Below, one piece after another: positions 32,002-42,600 of a DNA stretch of 64,000 bases. Origin of the DNA: Lathyrus oleraceus. Its lineage: Eukaryota > Streptophyta > Magnoliopsida > Fabales > Fabaceae. The position numbers were made by a program, and so were the translations under genes. The stretch covers positions 55,061,271 to 55,125,270 of the forward strand of contig NC_066579.1 of NCBI RefSeq assembly GCF_024323335.1. The letters are read 5' to 3'. The stretch's first letter is position 1. Each line of letters begins with the position of its first letter. The notes beneath the pieces are model-generated. The model ran no database searches. It worked only from the letters and a program-made list of their open reading frames with translations, and was not told the origin of the DNA.

Positions 32002-35000
32002 TGTAAGACCCCAATTTTGTCCCTAAGATCCCTCATGGCATCATATCATATCATCATTGCCTCAAGGATCATTGTACACCTTGCCTCTCTCTTTGTGGGT
32101 GGGCTATCTTGTGAGTGTGATTCTTGATCACCAAGCATGTTTAGCATTTGTATATCATTGCTTTTCATTTGTTTACTAACCCAAAAGTACAAAAATATTG
32201 TCATCTAACATTGTTACTTGCAGATGAAGCAACACTAGGTCATGCAGTCAAAGTCAGTCATTAAGCCATATATGGTGGCCATTCTGAAGAATTTGGGCAC
32301 CATTGATCATTCACAAGAGATTCATATGAGTTGTGACATCATTTTGGATCAAGATCTCAAGTGGTAGAGGTTTGGATTTCATCAAGGCATTGTTCAGTCA
32401 ACCAAAACCCTAGCAAAGTCAACTGTGGTCAACTATGCATTTAATCAAGGATTTGATGGTGGGAGATGGTTGGAGAGGGCTCATTCATGTCCATACAAGC
32501 CTCATATAACATGTCAAGCATCATCATTGAGGAATTGGAGGTCAGACAAGAAGTTTCCAAAAATAGTAAGTGACCTGTAATTTCAAACTGCCAAAAATGG
32601 AAAGGTCTTCTCCTCAACATTACATGTCCAAGAAAGCTTCAAATCAAATTTTGTCCAACATGAAAGTTGAAGATCTTGCTCTCACCTTTCCAAAAAGTCC
32701 AAGAACATCCATTTCTCATTTGTGGTTGGCAAGTTATGATCAAATCATTGGTAATGGATTTTGAACTTCAACAAGGCATAACTTTTGCATCAAAAGGCCT
32801 ATTCATGTGGTTCTTTTTGGAGCAATCTCCATTTGACATGCTCTATCATAATCATTCATTACATTTCATCAATTCTCATCACAAAAAAAGTGCATTTTTT
32901 TACTTGAATCAATTTGAATTTTGGTGGGAAAATGCCAATTTGAAAAGCATGCATTATTTTCATTCCAAATCAATTCCAATTGCATCAAAATAGATTTTTA
33001 AGCTCATTTCCATCACAAATCCGCACTGTAGCATGCCATGCACATGTGAGGGCATTTTGGCCAAATTGCAAAACATGCTCATTTCATTAATCCATTGCAT
33101 TTTGCTTAATCATGTTTAACAAGCTGGATTAACAGGAAGTATAAAACCTTAATCATAACAGAATTCTGCAACCACAATTCACAATTTCAGATCCAAACAC
33201 TTTTCATCTCAAATTCTCTCAAACTTTTTCAACTTTTTTTCATCGAATTTCATCATTTCTTTGGCTTGTTCTTGTGCTAATAATCATCTGCAGGAAGTAT
33301 TGAAGATCTGTTGAAGCAAATGTTGGAGAATTCTTGAAGAATTGGAACTGTTGGAGCTTGAGCATGTTCATGGCATTTGAAGATTTCTTCGAATTTAAGC
33401 ATTGCTGAGTTAAAGTCTAAAATTCATTCATCTTCCTCATCATCATTGATCATCTATTTTGCCTTTCCAAAGCCAGAAACTCACGAATCCAGATCTGCTA
33501 CTTCTTGAAGGTCAGAATTCAATGTTCTTGATTCATGAAATTAATGCATGATTCTTGTAGATCTTTGAATGTAGGTTGTAATGAGCTTTAAATCGTGTTA
33601 AACCATGCCAAAATAAGAGAGAACAGTTGATTTGAAGTTTGATGATTGATTTTTACTTTGATCGATTCATGCTTAATATGATGTTTTTGGATGTGTCAAT
33701 TGTTGATTATTCATGCTGAATGTTGGATCTATGAAATGCCATGCGCGATTCACGTTTCTGGAGCCTTTCATTTTTGCTGGAAAAATCGCGCATGAAGATC
33801 ATGAAGATCTTCATGTTGTTCTTGATTCTGGAAAATTACCTGCGGATTTTACCGCAACCTTCATCGCGTTTGCCACGGCTTTTCCTGCGGATTCACATGT
33901 GTTTCCTGCGGATTCACGCGATGCATGCATGCTGCATGCGCCTAGGGCTCGGCCAAAACGACTGCGTTTTGGTTGGCGCGCTTGGGCGTTCAAATTCACA
34001 CGCGGTTCGATCCCGCTCCATGACACTTTCATTTTTGGCTTTTGGCATTTTCTCTTGTATGCTTATCACATTCATATGCTTCCTTCCATGCATTTTTATT
34101 TTTTTCATCACATTAAAAAATCTATAACTCATGAAATAATAATCCAAATCATATGCAATTTTTTGTGAAATGTTCATCATCATGTCTACTTGTGCACGGT
34201 TGAAAAAAATAATTGCCTAGGGTTTGTTCTCACATGTCATTTCTTGCATATAGCTTGCCACTTCATTTGTGAAATCATGATGGTTGATCCAAAATTCTTG
34301 AAATTTTACATGTGTAATCTAGACACTTTGATGAAAATTTTGGTATATGGTTTGTGATTTTTGCCTTCCTGGATTATGAGTTATGATGTGATCATTGGAG
34401 GTGTGACAATGTGTGTCACACCATTTCTTATTCATCTTGTGGAATTTCTTTGCCATGCCTATTAAACTTGAATTGATCTGGATTTTTGCATGTTGATACT
34501 TATGGATGTTAAGTTTTCTTGTGATTTTTCCTCGAATTTTTGAATGCATTTTCTATTTGTTTGAGAATTTTCTCCCCTGTTTGACCAATTGTGAACCTTT
34601 TGTGAGTCATGATCTCATATGTTTTGTGAGATTCTCATGCATTATCATATGGACTTGAAATTTTTCATGTGCATTAGAGACATCTTAAAGGTTGGCATGG
34701 CTTTGGTTTCATTCATTTATCATGTTTGGTTTCTGTTTTATGCTTGCTTGAAGTTGATGCATGATTTGGTGCCTTGTATGAGCTTGTTTGAATATGCTTT
34801 GATTTGTTAATTTTAATTGACATGCTTCCACTTATCCAATTGCCATGATTTTTGGTGTGTTACTCACTCAATGTGTTCTGTTTAGGCTTTAATGTTCTTA
34901 GAATTTATTGAGCCATTGTGGTATTGATATGCTTGTGTTCATTCTGTTTGCTCCAATGTGTTTCAATTTGCACACTTTGACATGATTTGTTTATGAAATG

Positions 35001-36256
35001 GATTTGGTGCATAGTTTTGACATGAGACCAATTGGACTTTGTCTGTGATTGTTTAATCTTGATCTTGGTCAATTTTCATGTTTTGTTTTAAATTTTTTCC
35101 TTATCTTTGACCCTAGGCTTTGGCCTAAGGGTTTACCTCTCATGTTTGAAGCTTTGTTTCAGGTTGCACATGCAAGTTACACAATTGATGATGCCTCATC
35201 TTGAGAGCATTTGATATTTGCTTTTGATTACTAATGTGTGTTTTGTAGGTTGAAGTTGATTCAATTGGGATTGACTTGCGGCTTATGCCTTTGCCTATAT
35301 TGGTTGTCTGTTGCATTAACTGTTGATTGATTGTCTGTATAGTATACTGATTTGTTTGATGTTTCCACAGGTACATTTTAGTTGCTATAGTTCATTGTGA
35401 ACTTGCTATTGCTTTGCTTGATAGCATTAGCATTGAGGTATAACATCTCTTCTTCATGTAGTCTGGAAGACCTGGCCTGTTACTTGGCCAGGCACCTGTC
35501 TGAAGTCCTCCTTAAGAGGCAATGTTTGTGATTGTTTATTTTTGTCCCCAAGCAGGAAAAGACCTTTTGATAAGGCAATTGGTAGATAGAAGAGATGTGT
35601 AGTCCATCTCCTACTATTCTGTGTGTCTTCCCTTTGCTCACATTACATGTTGTAGCATTGTGGATCTTAACCCAAGATCTATAGAGTCATTAACTTGTGG
35701 AGAGAGTTCCAACTTTCTGAACTCCCACACCTTCTGATATTCAAAGCTTTCCCTGACCAGGGATAAGAGCAATGAGGCACACCCCTCATATCCTTTCATC
35801 TGCTTCACCTTAACTCTCAATGTTAAGGTTAAGAGCACCACTTACCCCATTCTAGTTGACTTTAAAGTCTAACCATTGCTTGAGCCTAATTGCTTGGATA
35901 TGGTGTGTGCTAAATGACTTTGTGTGATTGATTGCTTGGTTCATTTGTACATGTTTGCTTGCTTGCCTTTGTGCATTTATCATCATTAATTGCTCATTAT
36001 TGCATGATCATCATTTCATATCTTTGTGATCCATCTATGGTTTACCCATTGAGGACAACTGTAAGTCCATTCATTGGCCATTGTTCCTATGATTTGGAAG
36101 GGATAGAGTGTAAGACCATTTCATTTGGCTACTTATGTCCATTGCTTCTGTTTGTTTGTTGTATGTGAGGATGCAATTGTAAGACCATGTTGTTGGCATT
36201 TGATATTCCTATGATCATCTGTTGGAGATTAGAGTAAGTCCAGATAGATTGGCATC
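32002..36256 (+). repeat. Element D 3' LTR, part 1
   Basis: Starts TGTAAGACCCCAATTTTG and matches the 5' LTR at nearly every base, but keeps the 1,436 bp (34023-35458) missing from the 5' copy. TATAAAA at 33140-33146; hairpin at 35471-35492. It is interrupted at 36256 by element E and resumes at 48530. No gene is seen in it; the frames at 33713-34168 and nearby are chance frames. Confidence 0.93.
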
Positions 36257-37763
36257 TGTTAGTTGTAATTTTAAGTGTCGGGTTTTTATTATCGTATCCA
36301 CAGGGATTGTAAGATATCACCGCCGTTCGATGGTTGTATTAATTCTAGCTTTAGGTAACAATAGGGTTTTGGTTGTTGTCACGTTATCTTGCATAAAAAT
36401 GTAATAAAATGCGGTAAAAGTTATGGTTTGAATATTTGAGAAATATTGCCAAAGTTAGGGTTCAACGATCACTTTGCATGTATTTGTTCGGTCAACAATC
36501 TTATAAACTCCTTTAGATGATAAATTATTTCACAAAGTCCTCCCAATGTGTTTCTCTCGAACACACATTGTGAGTTTTCCCATTTTGATCGATTGTTTAT
36601 CTCTAACACAACCTATCAAAATGACAACTTTTTGGTTCAACCTTATGGTGAACAAAATCATTCATTACTATCTCTAGCTAACAAACAAGATTGGATGAAA
36701 ACCTAGGTTAAGAGTTGGTAAACATCTCTCGATCATAAACCAACACAAAGAGTTTTGAATAAGAACAAAGTTTTCATCATATATTCACCATTAAAGAGTT
36801 TACACATGAAGATCCTTACATTTACACACAAAGCTAGTGATCATCTACATCTAACCTTGACAAATGGAGGACTTAGCTACTCATTTTCATGGTAGCTTGG
36901 TCGACAAGTTTCGGAAGAAGGTTGATCAACATCCGAGTCGAATAATCGAGATTGGATGGGAATCCACCTTCTTTTTGTAAAAGATGGTTAAGAGATGAAG
37001 AGAAATGAAATTTAGGGCACAAAAGCTTCTAAGAACAATGCTGTAAAAATATCTAGAAAAGGTGCAAAAGTATGGAAAACTAGGTATGGCTCCAAAAAGT
37101 GGCACTTGCTACTTATAGAGCTGTACTGGGCTGTCTTGCTCGCTAGGCGAGCAGAATGGCTCGCCTAGCGAGGGTCTAATTGAGGCACCAGAGGCACCTG
37201 CGCCCAGAGAAACAGCATATCTCAGACTGTCATGTTCGCCTAGCGAACAAAACCTTCGCCTAGCGAAGAACACGCTTCAACCCTCGCTCCAGCGAGGTTG
37301 AGAGGTTTGGCTACTGGAATGCTCGCTGGGAACTCGCTAGAGCCTCGCCCAGCGAGTGAGTGCTGGCTGCACTTTTCACCAAGTCTGGAAGCGTTCGCTG
37401 CAACGTTCGCTGGAAGCTCGCCTAGCGAGTTTGGTCATGTTTGCCACTGTAAAATCCTGGAGCATTTCGCTGGACCCTCGCTAGACACTCGCCTAGCGAG
37501 TGCTTCGCCACAGCCCTCGCCTAGCGAGCAAGCTGATGAATGCTTGTTTTATTTGGTCCCTTTGCCAAATTCTTTGTGTCTTCACTTTCTATTATTTCAG
37601 GCCTAATTCCTGCATAATAACACACAAATCAAAGGGACCAAGATAGATTATCATTGTATTGCATTTCATCTGAAACAAAGGTGGTTTCGACATTTTAGCA
37701 AGGAAATAGAGTGAAAGATGCCCACACATGATAGCTCAAATAAGAACTTTTGGGCATCTAACA
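36257..37763 (-). repeat. Element E 3' LTR (left copy, 1,507 bp)
   Basis: Plus-strand edges TGTTAGTTG and CATCTAACA. On the - strand, U3 has an array of TCGC-CTA-GCGA dyads (37138-37530) directly upstream of a TATA box (CTCTATAAGTAG, about 37110-37121). The 102-residue + strand frame at 37298-37606 is a by-product of the dyad array, not a gene. Confidence 0.93.
37138..37530 (-). promoter_or_regulatory. Array of TCGC-NNN-GCGA dyads upstream of the E TATA box
   Basis: At least nine dyads, e.g. GCTCGC-TAG-GCGAGC (37138-37152), GTTCGC-CTA-GCGAAC (37234-37248), CTTCGC-CTA-GCGAAG (37254-37268), CACTCGC-CTA-GCGAGTG near 37487-37503. The outer arm bases differ between copies but usually stay complementary. 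The same array is in the right LTR at 47899-48292. The role is inferred: a palindromic protein site or hairpin. Confidence 0.75.
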
Positions 37764-37777
37764 ACTCTCCCCAACTA
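37764..37777 (-). other. Element E polypurine tract
   Basis: On the - strand AGTTGGGGAGAGT lies directly before the TGTTAG of the 3' LTR, the place and composition of a plus-strand primer tract. Confidence 0.8.
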
Positions 37778-39242
37778 GATTCTTGCTTGTCCTCAAGCAA
37801 AGTATGCCCCCTGAAGGACAAGAGGATTTGCTTTAAGAAAAAGGTTTCTCCGAAGTTGGATAAAACGGCTCAAACACAAGCGAATCAGCATATACAAGTT
37901 TCCAACGGTTCGAATAAAATAATACACAAGAACTAAAACTTAATAGCTATGCGAAATATTTATCTATCTACAACAATATTATTCTGAATGAATCACCCTA
38001 TCTCTCCTCTTCGAATAAGGAATGAAGAATTTACGCGTTTGCAACCGCGGGAATAATCTCACTCTCTAACAAATAATGAAGAAATCAATTCGATTCATAC
38101 AATGTCTAACAATTATAAATGGTAATGTGGAAGCACGAAGATCACTAAGGGCTTTTCGGTTGAAGCTTGGTCAGGTTAACAAACAAGGGTCATTTCTAAG
38201 GCCATTGAAAACGAAATTGTCGATGCAAAAGAGACATTCACTGTACACATATTCACACATCTCGACTTCGTTCCATTTGTTTCTTATTTGAAACCTTCAC
38301 AACTCTTATTTCACAACTCAATTTTTATTTTTCACTATTTTTCTTCCAAGCAAGCATTCATTTTCATTCTTTCTATTTTTGTTCTTTTCTTTCACATCAT
38401 ATTTACAAAACAGATGTTTCTTTTCTATATTTTTATTTTCAATGCTTGCTCGGTTTTTTTCTTTTTTTCAAGAGTTGTGGTACTTACCGATTCTCCCCAA
38501 CTTATTTCTTACTCACCCTAAGTGAATGCTCTTAACTTTTTACGGCAAAAGAACAATAATCAAGATTTTCCGGGTTGTAAAAAAAAAGATTTTTGAAATC
38601 TCGCTTTATTTCAAGCCGAGATTCAACTGTTTAAGCTCAAACGGGTTAACGAATACTCTCTCTGCTCACAGGTAAGTTGTTTTTGGATGTAGTTGTGCTC
38701 GATAGAAAACAAGTGCCTTGATCATTTCTAATTGCTTCCATATATTCACAATAATAAAAGACAAAGCATGAATCAAATGAATCAACAAAACTTATTAGAA
38801 TCCAGCATTTAAGTGTACAATGGAGGTTTCCTCACAATTTGTGGTTTTAAGTTCTAGATGAAACATTCATTTAATTATGTTGCAAAAAGACAATATTCAA
38901 TTTACCAAAAAGAGTAAAATTCTTAATGCATTCTAAAATTCTAGCCGGAGGTAACCATGTACCTTAGCCATATTCACTTGTTTATTCTTATCATTGCCAT
39001 CCAAGCTCGGATGCACTTTCATTGGGTACTTCTTTGAGGAGCAACCAATCTAGAAGGTTTGCCACTCAATCAACCAAAAATTTATTAAAACAAACAAAAT
39101 TCAAAACATAAATAATAATAATACTTCAAAATATAAAATTGTTCATGGGGGACAAAACACCCCAACAGTACAAAACCAAAGTCAAAATACAAAATACGAA
39201 AATACAATAGAAATAAACATAAAAACTGAAAAATACAATAAC
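37778..39242 (-). other. Element E 3' untranslated region
   Basis: AT-rich, about 1.46 kb between the accessory ORF and the polypurine tract. No conserved frame or clear repeat is seen; T-rich runs lie at 38280-38470. Confidence 0.6.
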
Positions 39243-40472
39243 TTAACCCTCTAAGGGCTCAGAATCCTCCTCGCTACCGGCTTCAGAACCGGTAGCCTCA
39301 TCATCATCATCAGCTGCACCACCAGAAGACGCACCAGCGCCCGCCCCCTCACCATACACAGGCCTGTCCACAGGCCAGTTGGCGTTAAGCAGAAACTGCT
39401 CACGCGTCATCAAGGCATGAGCACCACTTCCCTGCAGCTGTAACCGCTGCATAGAGTCGTGCATATCTATCATGGCCCGCTGGGTTTCCGCCATCCATTC
39501 AAAATTGTAATCGCACACAGCCTACAGGTAGGGATCTGGTCCAGGAGTAGAAGTACCAGGACCATCAGAAGCCCGGGTACTCTCTGCAGCTGCACTGCCT
39601 CTGGCATTCTTGGCCCTGCAATATTTGGCCACGTACCGGTCATCGATAGGCGACGGGATCCTTACCTGACCCCGAGACGGCAGTTTCACCTTTGCCTGAA
39701 TGCACAAACGCATGATCAAGCACGGGAAAGCTAGGGGAAAATTCACACGAGCCCCCGACTTTAGCCCGCTCTCAATCACGGACTTAAGCTCATTAGCGAT
39801 GATCCTCGCCACATCGATCTGGACGTTGGAGAGGATACTGTGAACCAAATGTGCCACTGGGATCGGCACTGTAGAGGTGTGGGACTTTGGCTGGATGTTT
39901 GTCAGAACCAAAAGCAGTATCAGTTGAGCCATGGGAGTCATGTCCTCCCTATGATACCTCATTGGAACCCCAGATGGGTTCAGTTCAACAGATTTCCCTC
40001 TTAATAGCAGGGCGGCAGAAATGGCTTCAACATCTCGGTGAAGCCGTAAATCAGTGTGGTATGTGTCTCTTTCCTCAGCTCCCAGCTGGAGCGGCTCACC
40101 AAGGACTCGGTTAATGGCATCCCTATCAAATGCAACTGGACGGCCGGCCACTCTAGATATCCAAGTAAAGGGATCGTCGTCATCAGGCAGTGCGTTTGCA
40201 TAAAACTCACGCACCGTTGCTATGTCATAATGCTCAAGTGGGGAAATTAACCGATCCCACTTCTTTGTGTCAATCAACCCGGCAAATGCTCTGTTTGTGC
40301 CTTGGGGGTTGATGAGGAATCGCTTCTCCGGAAGAATTTTCCGTTTCTCCAGAGCAACGTACCTGGCGGCCTGCTTCGCCCCGACAAATTTATCGTTATC
40401 AAATTGGATCGTTACTGGACGGGAAGTGCTCGTTCCCTTCCTCTTCTTTGAATTTCCAGACCTTGATTCCAT
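39243..40472 (-). pseudogene. Element E 3' accessory ORF (Athila env-position ORF), one stop
   Basis: Starts at MESRSGNSKKRKGTSTS; ATG at 40472 directly follows an acceptor-like TTTTGCAG. The N-terminus is basic, then a conserved region typical of the 'putative plant transposon protein' family (KRFLINPQGTNRAF, FTWISRVAGRPVAFDRDAIN, MTPMAQLILLLVLTNIQPKS). An in-frame TAG at 39522-39524, probably from CAG, separates a C-terminal part with an acidic tail (DDDDEATGSEAGSEEDSEP). Athila elements carry an ORF in this place that has been called env-like; I see no signal peptide and no convincing membrane anchor, so an envelope role is not supported here. Confidence 0.8.
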
Positions 40473-40915
40473 CTGCAAAATATAACAGGAAACAACACAC
40501 ACCAAACAGATTAGACAGCAAAACCAAAATTTAAAGAACTGTCATGCTCGCTGCTGCTTCGCCTAGCGAAGTGGCAGCGAACGCTCGCCCCTGGTTCGCC
40601 TAGCGAGTGCTAGCGAACCTTACGGGTTTTTGGGTTCTGCAGCATTTTCAGAGAAATCTTCCCAAAACCCGCATTCTAATGGTTTCAATTTCAGAACCTA
40701 ATGATTTATCAATTAAATGAACGTTCTATGCTATTGGGGATTACACATTTACATGCAAAACCTAAAATCCCCAATTGCAAAACCTAAAATCCCCAATTGC
40801 AAAACCTAAAATCCCACATGCAAACCTAAAGTTTCCCATACCACAACTCATCCTAATTGACATCCAAATCGGAAATAACAGAGTTCAAACATACAGAAAA
40901 TGTAGTAGGACAAAC
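40473..40915 (-). other. Candidate 5' UTR intron before the E accessory ORF
   Basis: On the - strand a donor-like CTAAG/GTTTGT (exon ends 40916) and an acceptor TATTTTGCAG ending at 40473, immediately before the ATG. It contains dyads of the LTR type (40556-40620) and a 22-base repeat in about three copies (40757-40822, CAAAACCTAAAATCCCCAAT). Not confirmed by transcripts. Confidence 0.5.
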
Positions 40916-41100
40916 CTTAGTTACACGGATTGATTGAAATGTGAAGTGGAGTAGGGTTTGCAATCTTCCAAATAGGGGTAGAGTGTTAGTGAGAGAGATG
41001 AAAATGAGAGAGTGTGGAGAGTGCTCGGTTAAAATTTTCCTCAGCAGAGTTGAAAAACAGAAAAGTTGTGTTTGGGCCAAAATGAGTGCCCTGCTGAGAT

Positions 41101-41210
41101 TTTTAATAAGTGTTGTCATGCAGCGCTCGCTGCTGCTTCGCCTAGCGAGCAGCTAGCGAATCAGCTCGCTACTGCCTCGCCTAGCGAGCAGCAAGCGAGC
41201 ATGACAGCAA
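41101..41210 (-). promoter_or_regulatory. Candidate internal promoter of element E
   Basis: On the - strand a block of TCGC-CTA-GCGA dyads (about 41119-41205) is followed by TATTAAAA (plus 41101-41108), then a CT-rich leader (CTCTCTCATTTTCATCTCTC, about 41000). The layout copies the LTR promoter: dyad array, then TATA. It would drive a short mRNA for the accessory ORF. Confidence 0.5.
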
Positions 41211-41366
41211 TTGCCTTTTCAAAGGCAGCAGTTCAGGTTCATTCAACAAGGTGTTAGCACTTCGAATCCCATCACAATACACAGAAAAAGCAGTAAATAC
41301 TTACAATGTTGGGGTGCCTCCCAACAAGCGCTTGTTTAACGTCGGCTAAGCTCGATGGTGTGATGC

Positions 41367-42600
41367 TCACAGAGGAGCATCCAACGGAATTGCACAGCTC
41401 TCGCGATCCACATGACCGCCGAGATAAACTTTCAATCGTTGGCCATTCACGGTCCAACTATCTTTCTTGTCCATGTCTTCAATGACAATAGCCCCGTACT
41501 CCTTCACCTCTTTCACCCGAAATGGCCCGGACCATTTTGATTTCAACTTCCCGGGAAACAATTTCAACCTAGAATTGAACAATAGGACAAACTGTCCGGG
41601 CACAAATTCTTTGCTTCGGAGCTTCTTGTCGTGGTACTTTTTTTTGCCTTTTCTGTGTACAACCAACTTGAGTGATATGCGGCATTGCGCATCTCTTCCA
41701 ACTCAAGTAGTTGCACCTTCCTTTTGTCACCGGCCAACTCATTTTCAAAATTTAAATATTTCAGGGCCCACAAGGCTTTGTGCTCCAATTCAACCGGCAA
41801 ATGGCAAGTTTTACCAAACACCAATTGAAAGGGAGTTAGGCCAATTGGAGCTTTAAAGGCGGTACGGTATGCCCATAACGCCTCATCCAATTTTTGGGAC
41901 CACTCCTTTTTTGAATTAGACACAGTTTTTTCGAGAATTCTCTTAATCTCTCGATTAGAGACCTCGGCTTGCCCATTCGCCTGTGGGTGATACGGAGTTG
42001 TCACCCTATGTGATACACTGTAATGTTTTAAAATGCTTTCCAACGGTGCATTACAAAAGTGTGACCCTCCGTCACTTATCAACACTCGGGGGGTTCCGAA
42101 ATGGGAAAATATGTTTTTCTTCAAAAAAATTATCACCGTTTTCGCGTCCGCCCGAGGTGAGGCAATCGCCTCAACCCACTTAGAAACGTAGTCAACTGCC
42201 ACAAGCATATACTCGTTCCCATAAGAGGGCGGGAATGGTCCTACAAAATCGATGCCCCAACAATCAAATACTTCGACTTCTTGGATATTTTGGAGAGGCA
42301 TCTCGTCTCTCTTACCAATCCCACTGCTTCTTTGGCAACTATCACAACTTTGCGCATGGGTATGTGCGTCTTTGAAAATAGTCGGCCAATAAAATCCCGA
42401 TTGGAGGATTTTAGTGGCCGTTCTCACCCCATTATAATGTCCGCCGTAAGGCGAGTTGTGACAATGTCAAAGGATGCTCTGCGCTTCATCGCCAGTAACG
42501 CATCTCCTTAATAGGTTATCACTACCCAACTTAAACAAGTACGGGTCATCCCAAACATAATACTTGGCATCCGAAAGAAACTTCCTTTTTTGGTTCGAAG
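41367..42600 (-). pseudogene. Element E integrase, frameshifted
   Basis: Core frame 41564-42427 has the zinc-finger cysteines ([12 protein letters not shown]), [30 protein letters not shown] and [18 protein letters not shown], an Athila-type integrase with D, D and E present. Breaks: TGA at 42467-42469 at a probable tryptophan codon near the zinc finger, a frameshift near 42658 at the junction with RNase H, and a frameshift in an 8-T run at 41638-41645. The C-terminal part (KLKSKWSGPFRVKEV) ends at 41367. Confidence 0.87.

Noticed and set aside
37138..37530. CRISPR-like array
   Set aside because: The repeats are short dyads with irregular spacing and no unique spacers, inside a plant LTR.
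37298..37606. 102-residue frame in the E LTR (and its copy at 48059-48367)
   Set aside because: It follows the dyad array on the strand opposite to transcription; composition is driven by the GC repeats and no protein family is recognised.
39243..40472. True envelope gene in element E
   Set aside because: Position fits the so-called env-like ORF of Athila, but no signal peptide, furin-type site or membrane anchor is visible.
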